A stretch of DNA of 64,000 bases from Micromonospora narathiwatensis (GTDB lineage Bacteria > Actinomycetota > Actinomycetes > Mycobacteriales > Micromonosporaceae), in NCBI RefSeq assembly GCF_900089605.1, contig NZ_LT594324.1:1364001-1428000 (forward strand). The letters are read 5' to 3'. Position numbers and translations under genes: made by a program. This document shows positions 34,285-41,174 of the stretch, piece by piece. Under the pieces are notes generated by a model. That model was given only the letters and a program-made list of their open reading frames with translations. It was not told where the DNA came from and made no database searches. Every line of letters starts with the position of its first letter. Position 1 is the first letter of the stretch.

Positions 34285-34815
34285 ATGAGTTTCTCCGTCG
34301 TTGACACCGGTTACGACCAGCGGCAGGTGGACTCCTGCCTCGATGAGCTGGGGCTCCGGTTGGTCCGGCTCGCGGCGCGCGCGGAGAGCGCCGCCGGCGT
34401 CGGCCGCGAGTGGGACCGGATCCGGCAGGAGGCGACGCAGCTCTGCGACTTCCTGCGCCGGCGTGCCGTGCCGGGCGACGAGGCGGCCGTGCGGGCCGGT
34501 GCGGCCATCGTCGAGCGGGAGGCCGCCGAGCTGCTGGCCCGGGCGCGCGGCGAGCTGGACGCCGCCCGCGAGGAGGCCCGCCAGGTCCGCGAGCAGGCGT
34601 ACGCGGAGGCGCTGCGGGCGCGCCGCGACGTCGAGGCGGCGCTGCTGGCCCGCCGGCGGCGGGAGGCCCGGGTGGAGGAGATCCTGTCCGGGGTACGCGG
34701 GGAGACGGTGCCGGCGGACACCCCGACCGCCGCGGCCGGGGTGCCGGCTACCCGGGTGGCCGCGGCCGCTCCCGGCGACCCCGCGACCGGGCCGACCGAG
34801 CGGAGCGCAGCCTGA
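34285..34815 (+). CDS. DivIVA-like coiled-coil protein
   Basis: This 176-residue protein begins with FSVVDTGYDQRQVDSCLDEL, a DivIVA-type membrane-targeting motif (GYDxxxVDxxL), then has long heptad-patterned helices with Glu/Arg/Ala-rich stretches to about residue 140 and a disordered Pro/Ala/Thr tail. Such proteins localise to curved membranes and often organise polar or septal growth in actinobacteria; this one is shorter than true DivIVA/Wag31. The ATG is preceded by GGGGGG at about eight bases. Location and role are inferred from the motif. Confidence 0.75.
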   Translation: MSFSVVDTGYDQRQVDSCLDELGLRLVRLAARAESAAGVGREWDRIRQEATQLCDFLRRRAVPGDEAAVRAGAAIVEREAAELLARARGELDAAREEARQVREQAYAEALRARRDVEAALLARRRREARVEEILSGVRGETVPADTPTAAAGVPATRVAAAAPGDPATGPTERSAA

Positions 34816-34823
34816 GCCTCGGC

Positions 34824-35657
34824 TCAGACCAGCGCGGCGACGACGGTGGTGGCGCGCTCCTCGTGCTGGGCGTACGCGTCGGGGTAGGCGGAGACCTGCA
34901 CCGCCTGGGCCGCCTCGGTGAGGCTGAGGTCCGCCCAGCCGGGCACCTCGGCGAGCGCCGCGAAGAAGGCGCGGGCCGCGTACGCCGGCTGCATCAGCTC
35001 GGCGACCGTGCCCCAGCCGCTGCTCGGCCGCTGCTGGAACAGCCCTACCGAGTCGTGGTCGGAGCCGCTGCCCTGGTGCGGGTAGTTGTACGACTCCGGC
35101 AGCACGTCGCTGGCCAGGTTGTAGAGGTTGCTCTCCTGCATGGCGGTGGCGACGGCCACGACGAGCGCCCGGCGCGGCAGGTTCATGGCCCGTCCGGCGT
35201 CGACGATCACCTTGGCGTTGTCCATCTGGCGCTGGTCGAGGCCGGCGACCGGGCGGGGGCGCGCCGGCCGGCTGGGCTTCTTCGTCGCCTGCCTGGTGGG
35301 CTTCGGGCTCGGGGTGGCCGTCGGGCTCGGGGTGACCGGGACGGCCGCCACCGGCGGCGAAGTGCGCGTGAAGTCGCGGGAGGCGCGTTGCTCGGCAACG
35401 GCGCGGTCGGCCAGCGCCTCGTGGACCGGCTCGTGGCGCTGCCCGTTGTCCCGGGCGCCGACGACGCCGATCACGCCGAGGCAGCAGATCACGCCGGCCG
35501 CGAGAGCGATCCGGGCGGGCGTCGACGTGAGCGGGCCACGGCGGGGCGGTGCGACCCGGTGTCGCCCGTTCCTCCGTTCGGCCGATGTGGGGTCCATCGG
35601 CTGGCCACAGACGCAGGTCACGGTCAGGTTCTGCTGCGGGGGGTGGTCGGGGTGCAC
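34824..35657 (-). CDS. Membrane-anchored lysozyme-like protein, paralogue of the 10543 gene
   Basis: This 277-residue protein has an N-terminal CVCG motif (about 15-18) possibly binding zinc, one transmembrane helix (about 47-66), a Pro/Thr/Ser-rich linker (about 100-138), and a C-terminal domain. That domain matches the small secreted protein at 10543, including VAVATAMQESNLYNLA and DSVGLFQQRPSSGWG and the final VQVSAYPDAYAQ. The domain resembles soluble lytic transglycosylases, so a peptidoglycan-acting role outside the membrane is plausible. The GTG start at 35657 is not well supported by a ribosome site. It converges with the DivIVA-like gene. Confidence 0.8.
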   Translation of the reverse strand: MHPDHPPQQNLTVTCVCGQPMDPTSAERRNGRHRVAPPRRGPLTSTPARIALAAGVICCLGVIGVVGARDNGQRHEPVHEALADRAVAEQRASRDFTRTSPPVAAVPVTPSPTATPSPKPTRQATKKPSRPARPRPVAGLDQRQMDNAKVIVDAGRAMNLPRRALVVAVATAMQESNLYNLASDVLPESYNYPHQGSGSDHDSVGLFQQRPSSGWGTVAELMQPAYAARAFFAALAEVPGWADLSLTEAAQAVQVSAYPDAYAQHEERATTVVAALV

Positions 35658-35988
35658 CCGCCGAGGCTAGAGAGCTTTCCGGCGCGGGCCACCGGGGTGA
35701 TTGGTGGCTTGCGCCACAATTTGCCATGATCCACCCCCGCATTGCGCTCAGCGGATGACGAATGCCGTGCGACTGGCTTTTCGGGTTTGTCGGTAATAGC
35801 GGAAAGGGCGGATCGGGACGGTCTTATGATCCATCTCCCGGTGGCTCGCCTCGGCATCCACCGTTCGGCGGACGGGCACCCCCGCCACCTGGGGCGCGGC
35901 TCCTCGGCGGAGCGGCCGGGACGGCGGCGGCCCGGATCTGCCGGGATCCCGGCAACCGGGGGCCTCCCCTCTCGATACGATGCGGGCG
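35658..35988. promoter_or_regulatory. 331-base divergent promoter region
   Basis: Between the lysozyme-like and EEP genes, 35690-35830 is distinctly AT-richer than surroundings and contains ATGATCCA twice (near 35725 and 35825). The perfect 16-bp palindrome TGCCGGGATCCCGGCA lies at 35939-35954. A -10-like TACGAT at 35975-35980 ends eight bases before the GTG at 35989, which would make the EEP transcript leaderless. I see no gene in it. Confidence 0.5.
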
Positions 35989-36936
35989 GTGACGCAGAAG
36001 GCCGATGAACGGGCCGCCGGCGATCCGGCCGGTCGCCGGGGCCGGCGGGGGCTGGTGGTCACCGTCGTCGCCGTCCTGCTGGCCGTGCTCATCGCCGGCC
36101 ACCGCGCGGTGCCCAACGTGCACGGCGTGGGCAGCCTGGTCGACAGCGCCACCCCGTTGCTCGGGCTGGGCGTACCCCTGCTCGGGCTCGCGGCGCTGCT
36201 GCGCCGCTCCCGGCTCGCGCTGCTGGCGGTGCTCGTCCCGGCGGTCGTCTGGGGCACCCTCTACGGCCGTGCCTGGCTGCCGCCGGCGGCTGCCGCCGGG
36301 CCGGCCTCGCTCCGGGTGGCCAGCCAGAACCTGCGCTCCGGGAACCCCGACCCGGCCGCCACGGTCGGCGCGCTCGCCGCCACCGACGCGGACCTGATCG
36401 GGTTGCAGGAGGTCGACGACGACGACCGGGTCGACGCCGCGCTGCGCCAGCGGTATCCGCACCGGGCCGCGGTGTCGACGGTCGCGCTGTGGAGCCGGTG
36501 GCCGATCCGCGACTCCGTCGGCGTGGACACCGGCCTGGGCTGGGACCGGGCGCTACGCGCGGTGGTCGCCGCCCCGCAGGGCGACCTCGTGGTGTACGTG
36601 GTCCACCTGGGCTCCGCCCGTGCCGGGCACACCGCCACCCGGGACGAGACCCTCGCCGCGCTGGCCGCCACCGTGCGGACCGACGACGCGTCCCGGCTGG
36701 TGGTGCTCGGCGACCTGAACACCGCCACCACCGACCGGGTGTTCGTCCCGCTCACCCGGCTGCTGCACGACGCGCAGGCCGAGGCCGGGCAGGGGTTCGG
36801 CTTCACCTGGCCGGCGGAGCTGCCGGTGGCCCGCCCCGACCACGTGCTCTACCGGGGGCTCACCCCCACCACGGCGGGCGTGCTGCACACCCCGGACAGC
36901 GACCACCGGGCGGTGACCGCCGCGTTCCGCTGGTGA
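35989..36936 (+). CDS. Membrane-anchored endonuclease/exonuclease/phosphatase-family protein
   Basis: This 315-residue protein has two or three N-terminal transmembrane helices (about 22-95) and an outer EEP catalytic domain. Motifs include SLRVASQNLRSGNPDP (start of the fold, Asn ligand), LIGLQEVDDDD (catalytic Glu), VVYVVHLGS, VLGDLNTATTD (Asp-Asn) and the closing DSDHRAV (Asp-His). Similar actinobacterial proteins hydrolyse phosphodiesters of nucleic acids, lipids or glycans at the cell surface. GTG 35989 is used; ATG 35980 is an alternative. The orientation of the domain to the outside is inferred from charge. Confidence 0.88.
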   Translation: MTQKADERAAGDPAGRRGRRGLVVTVVAVLLAVLIAGHRAVPNVHGVGSLVDSATPLLGLGVPLLGLAALLRRSRLALLAVLVPAVVWGTLYGRAWLPPAAAAGPASLRVASQNLRSGNPDPAATVGALAATDADLIGLQEVDDDDRVDAALRQRYPHRAAVSTVALWSRWPIRDSVGVDTGLGWDRALRAVVAAPQGDLVVYVVHLGSARAGHTATRDETLAALAATVRTDDASRLVVLGDLNTATTDRVFVPLTRLLHDAQAEAGQGFGFTWPAELPVARPDHVLYRGLTPTTAGVLHTPDSDHRAVTAAFRW

Positions 36937-36940
36937 CGGG

Positions 36941-37369
36941 TCAGCGCCGCCCGTTCTCGGCGGGGGTGACGGTGAGCCGGTGCCGGCTGGTGTCGCCGCT
37001 GGAGAACGGCCAGAGCCGGTCGGCGTAGGCGACCAGGTCGGCCAGCTGCCCGCGGGTCAGCCCGGCGGAGGAGATCTCGGCGTGCACGTCGGCCCGGTAC
37101 CGGCCGTCGTCGTCGCGGCCGAGCTTCGCCTCCGCGGTCACCTCGACCGTGTGCGCCTCGTCGGTGATCTCGGCGGCCGCCTCCACCGCGGCGTGGTGCA
37201 GGCAGGACGCGAACGCCGCGGCCAGCAACTGCTCGGGCGTCAGGCCGGTGCAGTGCGGCGCCAGCGGGGACGCCAGGGCCGTGGAGAGCCCGCCGTCCTC
37301 GGTGCGTACGTGACCCCCCGCGGCGGTCGCCGTGGCCTTCTCCGGCAGCCAGGAACTCGGATTCGCCAT
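36941..37369 (-). CDS. OsmC/Ohr-family peroxiredoxin
   Basis: This 142-residue protein is an OsmC-fold thiol peroxidase. The segment GLTPEQLLAAAFASCLHHAAVEAAA (described by its parts: TPEQLLAAAFASC) carries the first cysteine of the family, preceded by PHCTG. The second catalytic cysteine of Ohr (a VCPYS-type motif) is not present, so it is closer to OsmC-like than Ohr. It would reduce organic hydroperoxides. The ATG at 37369 has GGGAGG six bases upstream. It converges with the EEP gene with a four-base gap. Confidence 0.87.
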   Translation of the reverse strand: MANPSSWLPEKATATAAGGHVRTEDGGLSTALASPLAPHCTGLTPEQLLAAAFASCLHHAAVEAAAEITDEAHTVEVTAEAKLGRDDDGRYRADVHAEISSAGLTRGQLADLVAYADRLWPFSSGDTSRHRLTVTPAENGRR

Positions 37370-37441
37370 CGCGTTCCTCCCGTCACTCACCCGCCCGGCT
37401 ACCCGGCCCCCGCACCGCGAAACAGGCCCGGTCCCATGGAG

Positions 37442-38389
37442 TCAGCGGCCCGCACCGGTCGGACCCGCGTCGGCGGCCATCGCCTCGGTCGCCTCGCCGG
37501 CCGCCCGGTCGGTCCACGGGGACACCGGGGCCGGACGCCGCCGCGGCGGCGTCACCAGCATCGGCACGTACACCCGGGCGTCCACCGCCTCGGCGAGCAG
37601 CAGCGCGGCCATCAGGCTGGTCGGCCGGGTCACCGGCGCCTCGGCCAGGCAGCGCCGGCACAGCTCGGCGATCTCGGCCGGCAGGCCGGGGATCTCCGGC
37701 AGCGGCTCCGGTGGTCGGCGTCGGCGCGCGCCGAGCAACTGGGTGGTGCTGCCGGCGGCGTACGGGAGCCGGCCGGTCAGGCAGTAGTAGAGCAGTACGC
37801 CGAGGGCGTACATGTCGGCGGCGGGGGTGGCCGGCTGCCGGTCGAGCTGCTCCGGCGCCAGGTACGCGGGCGTGCCCACCACGACGCCGTCCGGGGTGTG
37901 GTCGGGCGCCCCGGCCGGGGCGGCGATGCCGAAGTCGAGCACCTTCACCCCGGACGGGGCGAGGATGACGTTCGCCGGCTTCACGTCGCGGTGCACGATG
38001 CCGTGCGCGTGCGCGGCGGACAACGCGGCGCTCACCTCGGCGCAGACCCGCGCCGCGATCCGCCAGTCCAGCGGACCGTCCCGCAGGTGCTCGGCGAGCG
38101 TCTCGCCCTCGGCCAGCTCCATCACGATGTACGGCACCTCCCGGCCGTCCGCCGCCGCGGCCGTGCCGAAGTCGTGCACGCTGGCCACGTTCGGGTGCAC
38201 GAGGCGGGCCGCGGAGCGGGCCTCCGCCCGGATCCGGTCGACCGAGGTGATCTCTCCGGCCAGCCCCGGGGAGATCAGCTTCACCGCGACGGTCCGGTCC
38301 AGCACGAGGTCGTGCGCCCGCCACACCTCCGACATCCCGCCGACGCCGACGCGCCGTTCGAGGTCGTACCGCCCGCCCAGGGTTCGCAT
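37442..38389 (-). CDS. Soluble Ser/Thr protein kinase (Hanks type)
   Basis: This 315-residue kinase has a full catalytic domain: glycine loop VGVGGMSEVWRA, ATP lysine in VAVKLI, catalytic loop HRDVKPANVIL, DFGIA and GTPAYLAPE. It is followed by a short Pro/Arg-rich tail with no transmembrane helix or sensor domain, in contrast to the kinase at 8496. It is therefore probably cytoplasmic and could be activated by binding partners. The ATG at 38389 follows AGGAGAGG. It lies 72 bases upstream of the OsmC gene and reads in the same direction, so they may be cotranscribed. Confidence 0.93.
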   Translation of the reverse strand: MRTLGGRYDLERRVGVGGMSEVWRAHDLVLDRTVAVKLISPGLAGEITSVDRIRAEARSAARLVHPNVASVHDFGTAAAADGREVPYIVMELAEGETLAEHLRDGPLDWRIAARVCAEVSAALSAAHAHGIVHRDVKPANVILAPSGVKVLDFGIAAPAGAPDHTPDGVVVGTPAYLAPEQLDRQPATPAADMYALGVLLYYCLTGRLPYAAGSTTQLLGARRRRPPEPLPEIPGLPAEIAELCRRCLAEAPVTRPTSLMAALLLAEAVDARVYVPMLVTPPRRRPAPVSPWTDRAAGEATEAMAADAGPTGAGR

Positions 38390-38572
38390 CGACCTCTCCT
38401 CGTCCCGCCCCGCCCGGGGAACCGTTCCCCCGGCGTCGCGGATTCGCGGTACCCCCGCCCCGAGCAGGGCAAACCGCCGGGAGTTTCGCGGTGCGGGGGC
38501 GGCCGTCCCGGGGTAGCTTCCGGGCAGCGGTGCCGTGCCGGGGCGGGCCGGCGGAGGAAGCGGAGGGCAGCG

Positions 38573-38803
38573 GTGGCTCTGGTGCGCGTACGGTTCGTCG
38601 GCGGGCCCGCCGACGACCTGGTCCGGGACCTGCCGGCCGACCCGGCCGGGGCGCCACCGCAGCGGTGGATCATGCGCCATCCGGGCCGCCCCGCTCCGGG
38701 CGGCGGCGAGGCCGACCACCTCTACGAACGGGACCACCGCGACGGCTGGGGCACCTGGACCATGCGGTACGTGCGCACCGAACCGTTCGGCGCCACCGAG
38801 TGA
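38573..38803 (+). CDS. Small protein of unknown function (76 residues)
   Basis: This 76-residue soluble protein begins MALVRVRFVGGPADDLVRDLP and has a Gly/Arg/Trp-rich centre with WGTWTMRYVRT near the end. I do not recognise a family; it looks like a single small beta-rich domain. The GTG has GGAGG six bases upstream. It is divergent from the soluble kinase and lies 99 bases before the two-component system. It might belong to either unit. Confidence 0.68.
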   Translation: MALVRVRFVGGPADDLVRDLPADPAGAPPQRWIMRHPGRPAPGGGEADHLYERDHRDGWGTWTMRYVRTEPFGATE

Positions 38804-38849
38804 ACCGGTCCGGCCGGCCCGGACCGTCACCACCCGGCCCGCCGGGGCC

Positions 38850-38889
38850 GCACAGCTGGTACACAGGATCGGGACAGGCTCGGCACAGC
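38850..38889 (+). promoter_or_regulatory. Four direct repeats at 11-base phasing before the response regulator gene
   Basis: ACAG occurs at 38852, 38863, 38874 and 38885, each exactly 11 bases after the last, within seven-base units (CACAGCT, ACACAGG, GGACAGG, GCACAGC) separated by four bases. OmpR/PhoP-type regulators bind such head-to-tail heptamers, and mycobacterial PhoP prefers TCACAGC repeats. The array ends 14 bases before the ATG of an OmpR-family gene, which points to autoregulation. Confidence 0.7.
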
Positions 38890-38902
38890 GGACCCGCCCA
38901 CG

Positions 38903-39658
38903 ATGGGGGACATGGTCATGGAGGGGCAGGCCGCGCAGGGCCGGATCGAACTGCGCCGACCGGACGGCGAACCGGTGCGCGTACTCGTGGTGGACGACGA
39001 ACCCACGCTGACCGACCTGCTCTCGATGGCCCTGCGCTACGAGGGCTGGCAGGTGACCACGGCCGGCAACGGGATGGCCGCGATCAGCGCCGCCCGGCAG
39101 TTCAGGCCGGACGCGGTGGTGCTCGACGTCATGCTCCCGGACCTGGACGGTTTCCAGGTGCTGCGCCGGCTGCGCGAGGACACCCCGACCGTGCCGGTGC
39201 TCTTCCTGACCGCCAGGGACGCGGTGGAGGAGCGGATCGCCGGGCTCACCGTCGGCGGTGACGACTACGTCACCAAGCCGTTCAGCCTGGAGGAGGTGAT
39301 CGCCCGGCTGCGCGCCCTGCTGCGCCGCTCCGGGTTCGCGGTCGCCACCCGCGAGGAGGCCGTGCTCACCGTCGGCGATCTCACCCTCGACGAGGACAGC
39401 CACGAGGTACGCCGCGGCGGCGACCTGATCACCCTCACCGCCACCGAGTTCGAGTTGCTGCGCTACCTGATGCGCAACCCGCGCCGGGTGCTGAGCAAGG
39501 CGCAGATCCTCGACCGGGTCTGGAACTACGACTTCGGCGGCCAGGCCAACGTGGTCGAGCTGTACATCTCGTACCTGCGCAAGAAGATCGACGCGGGCCG
39601 CGAGCCGATGATCCACACACTGCGGGGCGCCGGGTATGTCCTCAAGCCCGCGGAGTGA
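38903..39658 (+). CDS. OmpR-family response regulator (PhoP/TcrA-like)
   Basis: This 251-residue regulator has a receiver domain (about 25-138; Asp31-Asp32, phospho-acceptor Asp75 in VVLDVMLPD, Lys in YVTKPF) and a C-terminal winged-helix domain (about 155-248) with LTATEFELLRYLM and VVELYISYLRKKID. The kinase gene overlaps it by 23 bases. An array of four 11-base repeats lies directly before the start, the likely binding site of this or a closely related protein. Its targets probably include the glycosyltransferase genes downstream. Confidence 0.95.
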   Translation: MGDMVMEGQAAQGRIELRRPDGEPVRVLVVDDEPTLTDLLSMALRYEGWQVTTAGNGMAAISAARQFRPDAVVLDVMLPDLDGFQVLRRLREDTPTVPVLFLTARDAVEERIAGLTVGGDDYVTKPFSLEEVIARLRALLRRSGFAVATREEAVLTVGDLTLDEDSHEVRRGGDLITLTATEFELLRYLMRNPRRVLSKAQILDRVWNYDFGGQANVVELYISYLRKKIDAGREPMIHTLRGAGYVLKPAE

Positions 39659-41129
39659 GCGGGCCGGACGGCTGCGTGGCTGGCTGGCCGGCTGGTCGCT
39701 GCGCCGCCGCCTGGTGCTTTCCGTGGTGGCGCTGCTCGCCCTGGTCAGCGTCGGCATCGGCGGCCTGACCACGGTCGCCCTGCGGCACTTCCTGGTGGCC
39801 CAGGTCGACAACCAGCTCACCGGGGACCAGCCGCGCCGGCAGGACCGCCGGACGTCCCCGTTCGACCTGCCCCAGTGGCGGGAGGGCAACGTCCCCCTCG
39901 GGGTGCCGCCCGGCTTTCCGCAGGACTCCATCTCCGCCAAGATCGTCAACGGGCGGGTCGTCCAGGCCAGCCGACTGACCGCCGCGAACGCCGTCCCGCT
40001 GTCGGCCGGCGAGGTGACCGCGCTGACCCGGGTGCCCGCCGACAGCCGGCCACACTCCGTGGCCCTCGACGATCGCGGGGACTACCGGGCGGTGGCCCGC
40101 CAGGTGCCCGACGGCGACGTGCTGGTCTTCGCCATCCCGCTCGCCTCGGTGGAACAGACGGTCATGTGGATGATGGTCGCCCAGGCGGGCGTGGTCACCG
40201 CCGGGCTGCTCATCGCCGGCAGCCTCGGCGCGCTGATCGTCCGGGCCACGCTGCGCCCGTTGAACCGGGTCGCCGCCACCGCCAGCCGGGTCACCGAGCT
40301 GCCGCTGGACCGCGGCGAGGTGGCGCTGTCGGTCCGGGTGCCGGCGGCCGACACCGATCCACGGACCGAGGTGGGGCAGGTGGGCGGCGCGCTCAACCGG
40401 ATGCTCGGCCACGTCGCCGCCGCGCTCGCCGCGCGGCAGGCCAGCGAGACCCGGGTACGCCAGTTCGTCGCCGACGCCAGCCACGAGCTGCGTACCCCCC
40501 TGGCGGCGATCCGGGGATACGCCGAGGTGGCCCGCCGGGGTCGCGACGAGGTCCCGCCCGACGTGGCGCACGCGCTGCGCCGGGTGGAGTCGGAGAGCAC
40601 CCGGATGACCAGCCTCGTCGACGACCTGCTGCTGCTCGCCCGGCTCGACTCCGGCCGGCCCCTCGTGGCCGAGCCGGTCGACCTCACCGCCCTCGTGGTG
40701 AACGCGGTCAGCGACGCGCACGTGGCCGGCCCCGAGCACCGCTGGGAGCTGGACCTGCCCGACGAGCCGGTCACCGTCACCGGCGACGGGCACCGGCTGC
40801 ACCAGGTGGTGGCCAACCTGCTCGCCAACGCCCGGGTGCACACCCCGCCGGGCACCACGGTCACCACCCGGCTCGCATCGGGGGCCGAAGGCGTCGTGCT
40901 GAGCGTCACCGACGACGGCCCCGGCGTCCCGGCCGAACTCCAGCCGGAGGTCTTCGAACGGTTCGCCCGCGGTGACAGCTCCCGGTCCAGGGCCCACGGC
41001 AGCACCGGCCTCGGCCTGGCCATCGTGGCCGCCGTGGTGGAGGCCCACCACGGGCGGGTCGAGGTGTCCAGCCGTCCCGGCCGTACGGTCTTCACGGTGC
41101 TGCTGCCGCGATCCACAGCCGACGCATAG
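39636..41129 (+). CDS. Sensor histidine kinase
   Basis: This 497-residue membrane kinase has two transmembrane helices (about 28-48 and 183-203) flanking an extracellular sensor of about 130 residues, a HAMP domain (about 204-265), a dimerisation domain with the phospho-acceptor His283 in DASHELRTPLA, and an ATPase domain. N, G1 and G2 boxes are in HQVVANLLANARVH, DDGPGV and GSTGLGLAI. It overlaps the regulator gene and clearly forms a two-component system with it. Its sensor domain has a Pro-rich start with no recognisable ligand fold. Confidence 0.94.
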   Translation: MSSSPRSERAGRLRGWLAGWSLRRRLVLSVVALLALVSVGIGGLTTVALRHFLVAQVDNQLTGDQPRRQDRRTSPFDLPQWREGNVPLGVPPGFPQDSISAKIVNGRVVQASRLTAANAVPLSAGEVTALTRVPADSRPHSVALDDRGDYRAVARQVPDGDVLVFAIPLASVEQTVMWMMVAQAGVVTAGLLIAGSLGALIVRATLRPLNRVAATASRVTELPLDRGEVALSVRVPAADTDPRTEVGQVGGALNRMLGHVAAALAARQASETRVRQFVADASHELRTPLAAIRGYAEVARRGRDEVPPDVAHALRRVESESTRMTSLVDDLLLLARLDSGRPLVAEPVDLTALVVNAVSDAHVAGPEHRWELDLPDEPVTVTGDGHRLHQVVANLLANARVHTPPGTTVTTRLASGAEGVVLSVTDDGPGVPAELQPEVFERFARGDSSRSRAHGSTGLGLAIVAAVVEAHHGRVEVSSRPGRTVFTVLLPRSTADA

Positions 41130-41174
41130 GCCGTTCATGGGGCCGGGCCAGCGGCCCGAACGAGGCTGGCCGGC

